64,000 nucleotides of DNA. Origin: Clostridiaceae bacterium Marseille-Q4145 (GTDB taxonomy: Bacteria > Bacillota > Clostridia > Lachnospirales > Lachnospiraceae). How positions within the stretch are numbered: the stretch's first letter is position 1; the number at the start of each line of letters is the position of its first letter. The stretch lies in contig JAGTTP010000001.1 of the NCBI GenBank assembly GCA_018223365.1, forward strand, positions 2,078,410-2,142,409, written 5' to 3'. Shown piece by piece: positions 30,119 through 38,270 of this stretch. The position numbers were made by a program, and so were the translations under genes. The notes beneath the pieces were generated by a model. That model ran no database searches and had not been told where the DNA came from. It saw nothing but the letters and a program-made list of their open reading frames with translations.

Positions 30119-31606
30119 ATGCCAGTATTTGATTTTAACGACGTATCCGATGAGAGAAATCATGCGGAGTGTACGTATACAACCTTCCGTTCCGATGCAG
30201 GAGAGGCAACTCCGGAACAGCCGATCCTTCTTCTGGATAACCACAGTAGACAGTGGAAGCATCATTCCATCGGTGTCTTTACTAACCCGGTGAAACGTTC
30301 TTCCTTTGAATTTGAAGAGGAAGACGGCAAGTTCAGCGCAGATATTCTGGAGATTGATGCCAGATTTGTAAGCCTTTTACGCTGGCTTGGTGAGAACCAC
30401 ATCAATGTGCGTCTGTCCGGTAAGAATCGGGAGGATGGATATGCTGTTTACAAGATTCGTGAGATTGCATTTGGCGGCGGCACTAAGTTATCCGCAGAGG
30501 ATGGATTTCTGCAGTTTATGATGGACCGTCTTTTTGCCAGCCATGCTCCGGAGGAGATCGAAGAGGATGAGGATTACGAGGAAGTAGGAGATGAGATGAA
30601 ACTCACCAGCCTGCAGAGCATCACAGATTTCATGACCTGCGCCGGAAATACCATGCCAGAAAATATCCGCCTGTGGGCCAGAAGAAACCTGGCTGTGGCC
30701 CGTTCCCACGAGGTGTCCCCGGAAGAGAGAAGACATGCACAGAGAGCACTGTCCATTATGATGAATGTACAGTGGAAAAATAATTATTTTGAAGCCATTG
30801 ATCCGGAAGAAGCCAGAAGAATTCTGGATGAAGAATTATATGGTATGGAGCGGGTAAAACAGAGAATTATCGAGACCATTATTCAGATCAACCGCACCCA
30901 TACGCTTCCGGCTTATGGGCTTCTGCTGGTGGGACCGGCGGGAACCGGAAAATCCCAGATTGCCTATGCAGTAGCCCGGATTCTGAAACTGCCGTGGACG
31001 ACCCTGGATATGAGTTCCATCAATGATCCGGAGCAGCTGACCGGAAGCTCCCGTATCTATTCCAATGCAAAGCCCGGTATTATTATGGAAGCCTTTTCGG
31101 CAGCAGGAGAGTCCAACCTGGTTTTCATTATCAACGAGCTTGACAAAGCTGCATCAGGAAAAGGCAATGGAAATCCGGCTGATGTACTCTTAACGCTTCT
31201 TGATAACCTTGGATTTACGGACAATTATATGGAATGTATGGTGCCGACAGTCGGTGTGTACCCGATTGCGACTGCCAATGATAAATCCCAGATCAGTGCG
31301 CCTCTCATGTCCCGTTTTGCAGTGATTGAGATTCCGGATTATACGAAGGAAGAGAAGAAGATTATTTTTTCCAGATTTGCACTGCCGAAGGTGTTAAAGA
31401 GAATGAGCCTGAAGAAAGAGGAATGTATTGTCACGGAGGAAGGGCTGGAAGCAGTCATGGACATTTTCGCCCATACATCCGGTATTCGGGATCTGGAGCA
31501 GGCAGCAGAGCATATTGCAGCGAATGCGCTCTATCAGATCGAAGTAAATCATGTAGCTTCTGTCTCCTTTGACGGAACCATGGTAAGAGAATTACTGGCA
31601 CAGTAA
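30119..31606 (+). CDS. Lon-like AAA+ ATPase without protease domain
   Basis: A 495-residue protein. The first 220 residues have no motif I recognise and include an acidic run (about 142-158). The AAA+ core (about 225-470) shows Walker A GPAGTGKSQIAYAVA, sensor 1 IATANDKSQ, an SRF arginine finger and a Lon-type sensor 2 (SGIRDLEQAAEHIA). Walker B reads FIINELDKA, with Asn where Asp is usual. The C-terminal Lon S16 peptidase domain is missing. It stands upstream of a GntR regulator and a dehydrogenase, some 9 kb from the molybdenum hydroxylase genes. A chaperone role like that of AAA proteins of CO-dehydrogenase maturation is possible but unproven. Confidence 0.75.
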   Translation: MPVFDFNDVSDERNHAECTYTTFRSDAGEATPEQPILLLDNHSRQWKHHSIGVFTNPVKRSSFEFEEEDGKFSADILEIDARFVSLLRWLGENHINVRLSGKNREDGYAVYKIREIAFGGGTKLSAEDGFLQFMMDRLFASHAPEEIEEDEDYEEVGDEMKLTSLQSITDFMTCAGNTMPENIRLWARRNLAVARSHEVSPEERRHAQRALSIMMNVQWKNNYFEAIDPEEARRILDEELYGMERVKQRIIETIIQINRTHTLPAYGLLLVGPAGTGKSQIAYAVARILKLPWTTLDMSSINDPEQLTGSSRIYSNAKPGIIMEAFSAAGESNLVFIINELDKAASGKGNGNPADVLLTLLDNLGFTDNYMECMVPTVGVYPIATANDKSQISAPLMSRFAVIEIPDYTKEEKKIIFSRFALPKVLKRMSLKKEECIVTEEGLEAVMDIFAHTSGIRDLEQAAEHIAANALYQIEVNHVASVSFDGTMVRELLAQ

Positions 31607-31628
31607 GGGACTGGAAAGGCAAAGACAG

Positions 31629-32333
31629 ATGTTCACAGAAATTCGAAAAGAAAATCCCTTTCAGGAAATTATGGATCAGATTCTTGAAAATGTGCAGTCA
31701 GGAAAGCTCCATAAGGGAGATGCGCTTCCGGCAGAGCGGGTTATGGCAGAGGCTCTTGGAATTTCAAGACCTATGCTGCGGGAGGTGCTGCGGGCGCTGA
31801 ATATTCTCGGCGTGATTACAACGGTACATGGCGGAGCCAATTATATTTCCGAGAATCTGGAAAACAGCATGATCCGGCCCCTCTCTATTCTGTTTCGGCT
31901 GAATAACAGCAGCGTTTATCAGAATCAGCAGCTGCGTGCTGCGCTGGAAGTAGAATGTGCCATATTGGCAGCCAGAAACTGTTCTCCGGTGGATGCAGCG
32001 GAATTGCAGCTGATTATTGCGAAACTGGATGCTTCTCAGGATGAGAGCGAGCGGGCAGATCTTGACCGACAGCTTCATATCAAGATCGGAGAGATGGCGA
32101 AAAATCCCATGATTTTCGGAGTCATGAGTGCTTCTGCCCAGTTGACGGAAAACATTATCACCGGCATCCGGGCTTATATCATGCAGAAGCAGCAGTCGGT
32201 GGCTCATGTGGATGAGCAGCACCGGAATCTGGTCAGTGCCATCATCAGCCATGATGAAGAGCTGGCAGAGAACTGTATGAAAGAGCATATGCAGACCATA
32301 GAAAATTATATCAAAGAAATCTCTGGTATGTAA
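31629..32333 (+). CDS. FadR-subfamily GntR transcriptional regulator
   Basis: A 234-residue regulator: a winged helix (about 10-75, LHKGDALPAERVMAEALGISRPMLREVLRAL) and an all-helical FCD effector domain (about 95-225) with the metal-ligand type Asp and His residues (LDRQLHIKI, DEQHRNLV). FadR-type regulators bind TGGT-N3-ACCA, and exactly this sequence lies in front of the dehydrogenase gene downstream (32435-32445). It starts 22 bases after the AAA+ gene. The effector is probably a carboxylate such as lactate, malate or a purine-derived acid. Confidence 0.9.
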   Translation: MFTEIRKENPFQEIMDQILENVQSGKLHKGDALPAERVMAEALGISRPMLREVLRALNILGVITTVHGGANYISENLENSMIRPLSILFRLNNSSVYQNQQLRAALEVECAILAARNCSPVDAAELQLIIAKLDASQDESERADLDRQLHIKIGEMAKNPMIFGVMSASAQLTENIITGIRAYIMQKQQSVAHVDEQHRNLVSAIISHDEELAENCMKEHMQTIENYIKEISGM

Positions 32334-32393
32334 AAAATGAGAAAGAGAATGATTTGCGGAGTGCAAAAATTCCGTAAATTATTCTTTTTTTTA

Positions 32394-32422
32394 TTGTATT
32401 TTTATATGCGAAATGGTATAAT
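32394..32422 (+). promoter_or_regulatory. Promoter of the dehydrogenase gene
   Basis: TTGTAT and TATAAT with a 17-base spacer and a TG extended -10. The GntR-type operator begins 13 bases downstream of the -10. Confidence 0.75.
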
Positions 32423-32434
32423 CTGTTCATAAAT

Positions 32435-32445
32435 TGGTAATACCA
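32435..32445. promoter_or_regulatory. GntR/FadR operator TGGT-AAT-ACCA
   Basis: A perfect inverted repeat matching the known consensus of FadR-subfamily regulators, placed over the expected transcription start, where a bound repressor would block initiation. The regulator is encoded 100 bases upstream. Confidence 0.75.
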
Positions 32446-32460
32446 AAAAGGAGAACGAGT

Positions 32461-33591
32461 ATGGGGTATGTAAAATGGAGTTATCAGGTATTAGAGAAAT
32501 TTTGTTATGATGCATTTCGTGCTTTCGGGTTCAGTGACGAAGAGAGCAAGGACATTGAAGACGTGCTTCTGATGGCGGATCTTTATGGAATTGAGAGTCA
32601 CGGTATGCAGCGTATGGTGCGCTATCACAAGGGAATTGAAAAAGGAACCATCCATCCTCAGGCAAAGCCGGAGGTGGTATTTGAAACACCGGTATCTGCA
32701 GTGATCGATGGACATAATGGCATGGGACAGCTTATTTCCATCTTTGCCATGAAGAAGGCCATTGAGAAGGCGAAAACTACCGGTATCGGCATGGTAACTG
32801 TTCGGGAATCCAACCATTTTGGCATTGCGGGGTATTATGCAAAGATGGCAAGTGATGAAGGTCTTCTTGGAATGGCATGTACCAACTCAGAAGCAATTAT
32901 GGTACCGACCTTTGGCAAGAAAGCCATGCTTGGCTCCAATCCAATTGCAGTCGCTATGCCTGCAGAACCGTATCCGTTCCTTTTTGACTGTTCTACTACG
33001 GTGGTAACCAGAGGAAAGCTGGAGATGTACAACAAGATGGGCAAAGAGCTGCCTCACGGATGGGCACTGGGAAGCGACGGACAGGAAAGTACCAGCGCAC
33101 CGGATGTGCTGGCAAATATCGTCGGCAAGAAGGGCGGTGGAATCATGCCTCTTGGCGGCGACAGGGAAGTGAGCGGAGGCCATAAAGGTTATGGTTACGG
33201 TATGCTCTGTGAGCTGTTCAGTTCTATCCTTTCCATGGGAGTAACTTCTGATAAATGCTGTACCTTCCCGGACAAAACCGGTATCTGTCATGGATTTATT
33301 GCAGTGAATCCGGCAGTCTTCGGTGATCCGGAAGCGATCAAAAAGCATTTTTCAGATTATCTGGAAGCATTACGGGAGAGCCCGAAAGCAGACGGAGCAG
33401 AGAAAATCTATACTCACGGAGAAAAAGAGGTTCTGGCTCAGAAAGATCGTATGGAACATGGCATTCAGGTCAATGATAATACTATGGCAGAGCTGGCAAA
33501 TCTCTGCGATTACCTGAAACTTGATTTTTCTTCTTATTTTAAGGATTATCAGTTGCAGCGCGACAGCAAGTTTTTTACCGGAAATTATTAA
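32461..33591 (+). CDS. Malate/L-lactate dehydrogenase type 2 family oxidoreductase
   Basis: A 376-residue NAD(P)-dependent dehydrogenase of the LDH2/MDH2 family. The catalytic His lies in VRESNHFGIAGYYA, the substrate Arg/His region is YGIESHGMQRMVRY, and GGHKGYGYGM is the usual C-terminal cofactor loop. Members act on malate, sulfolactate, ureidoglycolate or similar 2-hydroxyacids. Nearness to purine genes raises ureidoglycolate as an option, but no allantoin genes are present. AAAAGGAGAA before ATG 32461 fixes the start. It is controlled by the GntR-type operator and ends at a strong terminator. Confidence 0.85.
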   Translation: MGYVKWSYQVLEKFCYDAFRAFGFSDEESKDIEDVLLMADLYGIESHGMQRMVRYHKGIEKGTIHPQAKPEVVFETPVSAVIDGHNGMGQLISIFAMKKAIEKAKTTGIGMVTVRESNHFGIAGYYAKMASDEGLLGMACTNSEAIMVPTFGKKAMLGSNPIAVAMPAEPYPFLFDCSTTVVTRGKLEMYNKMGKELPHGWALGSDGQESTSAPDVLANIVGKKGGGIMPLGGDREVSGGHKGYGYGMLCELFSSILSMGVTSDKCCTFPDKTGICHGFIAVNPAVFGDPEAIKKHFSDYLEALRESPKADGAEKIYTHGEKEVLAQKDRMEHGIQVNDNTMAELANLCDYLKLDFSSYFKDYQLQRDSKFFTGNY

Positions 33592-33612
33592 GCTGCAGAG
33601 TTAATCATAAAT

Positions 33613-33653
33613 CCGCAGGAATGCGTGGAAACACGCAGACCTGCGGTTTTTTT
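33613..33653 (+). terminator. Terminator of the dehydrogenase gene
   Basis: CCGCAGG and CCTGCGG enclose an inner GCGTG/CACGC stem with a GAAA loop, followed by seven Ts. Confidence 0.88.
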
Positions 33654-33682
33654 ATGCCACAACAGCAATGAAAAATATCTGT

Positions 33683-34783
33683 TTAAGGTTTACGAATTAA
33701 TCCATAGACCGTAATCAGAATCGCAACCGGGCACATGATCTGCAGCACCGGAAGGGACATAGTAAGGATAAAGTTCAGTCCGGCACTGGAAATGACGAAG
33801 CTGGACACTGCAAAAATGATCAGCCATGCCACATAAGAAATCTTCGGAAGCAGCTCATGGAAGAAAGTGGCACAGCAGCAGAGAAGTCCCACGCATACGT
33901 TAAAGCAGGCGATGAAGAAAATAGCTCCGATGATCAGCTGCCCATAGATGCCGTAGCATGCTTTGACAGCCCAGGTCAGGATTTCTGCACCGTTCTGTGC
34001 GCCCGGAAAATCCACACTGCACACGGCTCCAATATAGGAGGTGGCACCGTAGACGATGATCAGCATGATGCCGGCCATGATGCCGGCGCGAATTGTCTCG
34101 GAAGCAACTGCTTTTTTATCCGTAATGCTAAAGGACCCAATGTTCATGGAGATAACTGTGCCGAAGTTGTAGGCGGCCAGAATGTCCATGGTCTGGTAGC
34201 CGGTGATAAATCCGCTGCGGATGGGGTGCTCTGCATAGTAGGCATTGGGTGCGGCAAAAAGTGCCGGCAGTTTTACAAGGACGCCGAAAAAGGTTACGGC
34301 AATCAACACCAACAGGACCGGCGTCATGATCTTCCCGAGCAGGTCTTTTAAATGGGTTGGTTTCAGCGCAATCACGATAGCTACTGTGAAAAATACAAAG
34401 GAGTAAACGCAGCGGATCAGGAATAAAGTCTGATCACTGTTGTGAAGAAACGGAGCCACCGCCATCTCAAAGCTGGTGGATGCGGTTCGCGGAATAGCCA
34501 CGCAGGGTCCGATCATCAGATGAACAAAGACGGCGAACAGGATAGCCAGTACCGGATGAATACTGCCGACCAGATTGGTGAGTCCATCGTGCCGGGCCAC
34601 AGCCATGACAGATAGGATCGGCAGCAGGACAGCTGTCAGACCTAATCCTGCCATGGCAATAAGGGTATCTCTTCCCGCCTGTGCCCCCAACAGAGGCGGG
34701 AAAATCAGGTTCCCGGCACCAAAAAACATGGAAAATAATGTAAATCCAATGATGCACCGATGTTTCATGGATAAGTTCTGCAT
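33683..34783 (-). CDS. brnQ: Branched-chain amino acid transporter, BrnQ/LIVCS family
   Basis: A 366-residue polytopic carrier with about eleven helices. The family N-terminal motif FTLFSMFFGAGNLIFPPLLG and the conserved region GFITGYQTMDILAAYNFGT are clear. It should take up Leu, Ile and Val with Na+ or H+. It is shorter than most BrnQ proteins (about 430-450), with the last helix or so reduced. The start was moved to ATG 34783, which follows GGGAG on the minus strand; the longer frame has no site. It is a single-gene unit. Confidence 0.9.
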   Translation of the reverse strand: MQNLSMKHRCIIGFTLFSMFFGAGNLIFPPLLGAQAGRDTLIAMAGLGLTAVLLPILSVMAVARHDGLTNLVGSIHPVLAILFAVFVHLMIGPCVAIPRTASTSFEMAVAPFLHNSDQTLFLIRCVYSFVFFTVAIVIALKPTHLKDLLGKIMTPVLLVLIAVTFFGVLVKLPALFAAPNAYYAEHPIRSGFITGYQTMDILAAYNFGTVISMNIGSFSITDKKAVASETIRAGIMAGIMLIIVYGATSYIGAVCSVDFPGAQNGAEILTWAVKACYGIYGQLIIGAIFFIACFNVCVGLLCCCATFFHELLPKISYVAWLIIFAVSSFVISSAGLNFILTMSLPVLQIMCPVAILITVYGLIRKP

Positions 34784-34877
34784 AAAATCTCCCTCTTTTC
34801 CAATATGTTTCTTTCCAGTATAAACAGAAAATGAAAATAATTCAAGCTGCAATATTTATAAATGAGCTGAATTAATA

Positions 34878-34907
34878 TTGTGTAAGATGCACAGGTATGC
34901 GTATAAT
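34878..34907 (+). promoter_or_regulatory. Promoter of the SprT-like gene
   Basis: TTGTGT and TATAAT with an 18-base spacer, 21 bases before the start codon. Confidence 0.6.
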
Positions 34908-34928
34908 AGGAGCCATGGAGGAAGAGAC

Positions 34929-35636
34929 ATGCTGGATAGAGAAATGTTATATGAGGCTCTTCATAAAGAAATTCCGATTCTGACTACACAGATCAGGAAA
35001 CTTTATGCAGAGCTGGATCAAAAATTCCATCTGGAAGGGGCGAAGGTGCCGATGACGTTCGGAATGGACCGAGATTGCCTTGGCTCTTATACACAGGCAG
35101 GAGGCGGAGAACGGGAACATTTTCATTTTTCCCTGCTGTTTGTGGGATATTCCGTGGAACATCCATTAAGCCGGGACGACCGGATGGATTTATATAAACA
35201 TGAATATGCCCATTATATGCAGGCACATATGAAGATTCCGGAGAAGTACCAGTGGCAGACGGGAAAGCACGGAAGCGCCTGGAAATACTGCTGTTCTCTG
35301 GTTGGAGCGGCACCGACGCCTTATTATAAAGCCGGGGAAGCGCTTATGAACCATGACTATGACAAGGTGCTGAAATCGAAGATTCACGACCACACGGTTC
35401 CTATGCGGGATCATTACCGTCGGGAGCAGGAATATAAGAAAACCAGAGACAGCAAGGTGCAGTATCAGGTGGGCGACAGTGTGGAACATCCGAAATTCGG
35501 AGCTGGAAGCATCGAGAAAGTGGAGCAGCGGGCCGGTGGTGTCCATCTGCATATCCGGTTTGAGGATGGAGTACGAAAGATGGATCAGAAATGGGTGCTG
35601 CAGACCACCCGTTATCGGAAAGCAGGTGACAGATGA
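34929..35636 (+). CDS. SprT-like metalloprotease-type protein with UvrD-tail-like C-terminal domain
   Basis: A 235-residue protein. A metallopeptidase-like core (about 65-160) shows the zinc-binding motif HEYAH (in YKHEYAHYMQAHM) and a downstream KHGSAWKYCCSL segment similar to the HG-x-x-F/W element of SprT/SprTN families. The C-terminal 50 residues (VGDSVEHPKFGAGSIEKVEQ ... IRFEDGVRKMDQKWVLQ) look like the small beta-barrel tail of PcrA/UvrD helicases, which binds RNA polymerase. GGAGG precedes ATG 34929; the stop overlaps the amidase start. I do not know this combination as a named family. DNA- or transcription-linked proteolysis is only a suggestion. Confidence 0.6.
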   Translation: MLDREMLYEALHKEIPILTTQIRKLYAELDQKFHLEGAKVPMTFGMDRDCLGSYTQAGGGEREHFHFSLLFVGYSVEHPLSRDDRMDLYKHEYAHYMQAHMKIPEKYQWQTGKHGSAWKYCCSLVGAAPTPYYKAGEALMNHDYDKVLKSKIHDHTVPMRDHYRREQEYKKTRDSKVQYQVGDSVEHPKFGAGSIEKVEQRAGGVHLHIRFEDGVRKMDQKWVLQTTRYRKAGDR

Positions 35637-36670
35637 TGAAACAGAAAATGGTGATGTGCCTGCTGACGGGCGTACTGGTGCTGGGAATAGGCGGCTGCGG
35701 AGCGCAGGAGGTGGAGGTGCCGGAAGTGGAAAATGTAGAGACTGCGGAGGAAGAACCTGTGCCGGAGGAGACAGCGGAAGAAGAAGGTGACGAACAGGAG
35801 AAGACTGATGCAGAAGATCAGTTGAAAGAAGTCCCAACGGTGGATGATGCAGCAGAATCGGGAAAAACAGAACCGGAAGAAACCGAAGCGGCACCTGCCC
35901 CGGTGGTTTATGAGGATGGCGGTCAGATCACCCTTGATCCCTCCTGGACTTACGCGGACCACTCGAAGATCAATTCCGGTGCGGCAGTGCTTTATAAAGC
36001 TGCGGAGAACCGAAAAGAAATCGTGGTAGGTGTCAATGCCGGACATGGCACTTCTGGCGGTACAAAAGTGAAGACTCTGTGCCATCCGGACGGTTCCGCT
36101 AAAGTGACCGGAGGCACCACCGCAGCCGGAGCGACAGAGGCTGTCGCTGTATCTTCTGGCATGACGTTCAACGATGGCACACCGGAGAGCAGCGTCACTC
36201 TGCGGATGGCGCAGATCTTAAAAGAGAAGCTGCTGTCAGCAGGATATGATGTTCTCATGCTTCGTGACGGGGATGATGTACAGCTTGATAATGTGGCACG
36301 TACGGTTATCTGCAACAACGCAGCAGACTGCCATATTGCCCTTCACTGGGATGGGGATGGGCTTAATTATGACAAAGGCTGTTTCTACATCTCCGTACCG
36401 GACGGTCTCAAATCTATGGAGCCGGTGGCCTCCCACTGGAGCGAACACAATGCATTGGGTTCAGCCCTTGTGGAAGGACTGCGGGCACAGGGCGCGAAGA
36501 TCAACGGCGGCGGAAGTATGAGCATTGATCTGACCCAGACTTCCTACAGTACGGTGCCGTCCGTGGATATGGAGCTTGGAAATGCCTGCTCTGATCATTC
36601 AGACAGCGCGCTGGAACTTTTAGGAGACGGACTGGTACAGGGTGTGAACAGTTATTTTGGACAATCGTAA
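35633..36670 (+). CDS. N-acetylmuramoyl-L-alanine amidase (Amidase_3) lipoprotein
   Basis: A 345-residue exported lipoprotein: lipobox IGGCG (Cys near 22), a highly acidic Glu/Pro/Thr-rich linker (about 24-90), then an Amidase_3 catalytic domain (about 128-345). Zinc-ligand positions appear as VGVNAGHG, PESSVTLRMA and ADCHIALHWD, and the catalytic Glu in SVDMELGNACSD. It should cut the amide between muramic acid and the stem peptide. A long insertion sits between the first His and the Glu (about 140-180). The start overlaps the SprT-like stop (ATGA), so the two are co-expressed. Confidence 0.88.
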   Translation: MMKQKMVMCLLTGVLVLGIGGCGAQEVEVPEVENVETAEEEPVPEETAEEEGDEQEKTDAEDQLKEVPTVDDAAESGKTEPEETEAAPAPVVYEDGGQITLDPSWTYADHSKINSGAAVLYKAAENRKEIVVGVNAGHGTSGGTKVKTLCHPDGSAKVTGGTTAAGATEAVAVSSGMTFNDGTPESSVTLRMAQILKEKLLSAGYDVLMLRDGDDVQLDNVARTVICNNAADCHIALHWDGDGLNYDKGCFYISVPDGLKSMEPVASHWSEHNALGSALVEGLRAQGAKINGGGSMSIDLTQTSYSTVPSVDMELGNACSDHSDSALELLGDGLVQGVNSYFGQS

Positions 36671-36678
36671 TTTCACTC

Positions 36679-36707
36679 TTGTATTCAAAAATAAATACTC
36701 CTATAAT
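36679..36707 (+). promoter_or_regulatory. Promoter of the uracil-type permease gene
   Basis: TTGTAT and a perfect TATAAT with a 17-base spacer, 51 bases before the start codon. No purine riboswitch was recognised in the leader. Confidence 0.7.
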
Positions 36708-36757
36708 AACAGTTAAAAAGGTCAAATTAACCAAGCCAAAGAGGAAAGGAAAAAGTT

Positions 36758-38140
36758 ATGAATGAGTCCAATGATGTAATTCGTGATGCCAGACAACTGG
36801 GTGTGCCTAAAATGCTCATCCTTGGTCTTCAGCACATGTTTGCCATGTTCGGAGCCACCATCCTGGTGCCGATTCTGGTCAACAGCTATTTTGTGGATGC
36901 CTGCGGAGAGGGACCAACCCGTGGTCTGACCGTAGCAGTCACTCTGTTCTGTGCCGGATTTGGTACGTTATTGTTCCACGTGTGTGCAAAATTTAAAGTT
37001 CCCGCATTTCTGGGTTCTTCCTTTGCATTTTTAAGTGGATTTTCCACCGTTGCCCATCTGGATACCGGCATGTATGCGGGAATGAGTGCGAACGACAAGG
37101 CTGCCTATGCCTGCGGCGGTGTGGTAGTGGCAGGTCTTTTGTATCTGGTACTGGCATTGATTATCCGTATGGTAGGTGTAAAACGTGTCATGAGATATCT
37201 CCCGCCGGTAGTCACCGGACCGGTTATCATCTGCATCGGTTTAAGCCTTGCATCCTCTGCCATCAACAATGCATCTACCAACTGGTTCCTTGCTTTTGTG
37301 GCACTAGCCGTGATTATTGTATTTAATATCTGGGGAAAAGGAATGTTCAAAATCATCCCGATTCTTATGGGTGTTGTCATTTCCTATGCAGTAGCACTGT
37401 TTATGAACATGATCGGCATCACCAATCCGGACGGTTCTGCTATCCTTGATTTCTCTGCCATTGCCTCTGCAGGTATTATGGGAATTCCGCCTATTCAGAT
37501 CTGCAAATTTGACGTGACGGCCATCCTCGTTATGGCACCGATTGCCATCGCAACGATGATGGAGCATGTAGGTGATATGTCCGCAATCTCAGCAACTGTT
37601 GGAGAAAACTATCTGGCAGATCCGGGTCTTCACAGAACCCTGCTTGGTGACGGACTTGCGACCTCTCTTGCCGGATTCCTTGGCGGACCTGCCAATACCA
37701 CTTACGGTGAGAATACCGGCGTTCTGGAGCTGAGCCGTGTGCATGACCCAAGAGTTATCCGAATCGCTGCGGTATTTGCAATTATCATCAGCTTTATTCC
37801 GAAGGTATCTGCCATTATCAGTACCATGCCGGCTTCCATCATCGGAGGCGTCAGCTTTATGCTCTATGGTATGATTTCTGCGATCGGTGTCCGCAACGTG
37901 GTAGAAAATAAAGTTGATCTGACGAAATCCAGAAACCTGATTATTGCAGGAGTTATCTTTGTGTGTGGTCTTGGATTCAGCAGCGGACTGACCTTCACCA
38001 TCGGTGGAACTTCCATCACCCTGACTGCTCTGGCTATTGCAGCTATCGCAGGTATTGTTCTGAACATCATTCTTCCGGGTAATGATTATGAATTCGGTGT
38101 GAATACTTCCGGTGATGAGAACAGAGGTATTCACGCATAA
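36758..38140 (+). CDS. NCS2 nucleobase permease, uracil-type
   Basis: A 460-residue transporter with 12-14 helices of the NAT/NCS2 family. The helix-8 substrate Glu lies in IATMMEHVGDMSA, and the helix-10 signature is NTTYGENTGVLELSR. The E-N-T-G form is that of uracil-type (UraA) carriers, whereas purine carriers have Q-N-x-G. It imports a nucleobase with H+. AGAGGAAAGG precedes ATG 36758. It is followed by a second NCS2 permease of purine type and the selenium/molybdenum genes. Confidence 0.9.
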   Translation: MNESNDVIRDARQLGVPKMLILGLQHMFAMFGATILVPILVNSYFVDACGEGPTRGLTVAVTLFCAGFGTLLFHVCAKFKVPAFLGSSFAFLSGFSTVAHLDTGMYAGMSANDKAAYACGGVVVAGLLYLVLALIIRMVGVKRVMRYLPPVVTGPVIICIGLSLASSAINNASTNWFLAFVALAVIIVFNIWGKGMFKIIPILMGVVISYAVALFMNMIGITNPDGSAILDFSAIASAGIMGIPPIQICKFDVTAILVMAPIAIATMMEHVGDMSAISATVGENYLADPGLHRTLLGDGLATSLAGFLGGPANTTYGENTGVLELSRVHDPRVIRIAAVFAIIISFIPKVSAIISTMPASIIGGVSFMLYGMISAIGVRNVVENKVDLTKSRNLIIAGVIFVCGLGFSSGLTFTIGGTSITLTALAIAAIAGIVLNIILPGNDYEFGVNTSGDENRGIHA

Positions 38141-38204
38141 CTTATTTATAAGAAAAACTAATGAACGTTAAGTAGGAAAAATAAGGAAACATGCCATTGA
38201 CCAG

Positions 38205-38262
38205 GCCTCCGGAACTTCGTAAAATATTAGTCGGTTTAATATTTTACGAAAGTTTTGGAGGC
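38205..38262 (+). promoter_or_regulatory. 25-bp hairpin sequestering the ribosome binding site of the next permease
   Basis: GCCTCC-GGAAC-TTCGTAAAATATTA (38205-38229) pairs with TAATATTTTACGAA-A-GTTTTGGAGGC (38237-38262), with one bulged A, two G-T wobbles and a 7-base loop. The GGAGG (38257-38261) that serves ATG 38271 is fully inside the stem. A T-rich stretch follows. It can act as a terminator, a translational lock, or both. Confidence 0.7.
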
Positions 38263-38270
38263 TTTATTTT

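Noticed and set aside
36671..36757. Purine riboswitch before the uracil-type permease
   Set aside because: No purine aptamer core or flanking P1 pairing was found, and the leader is only about 45 bases long.
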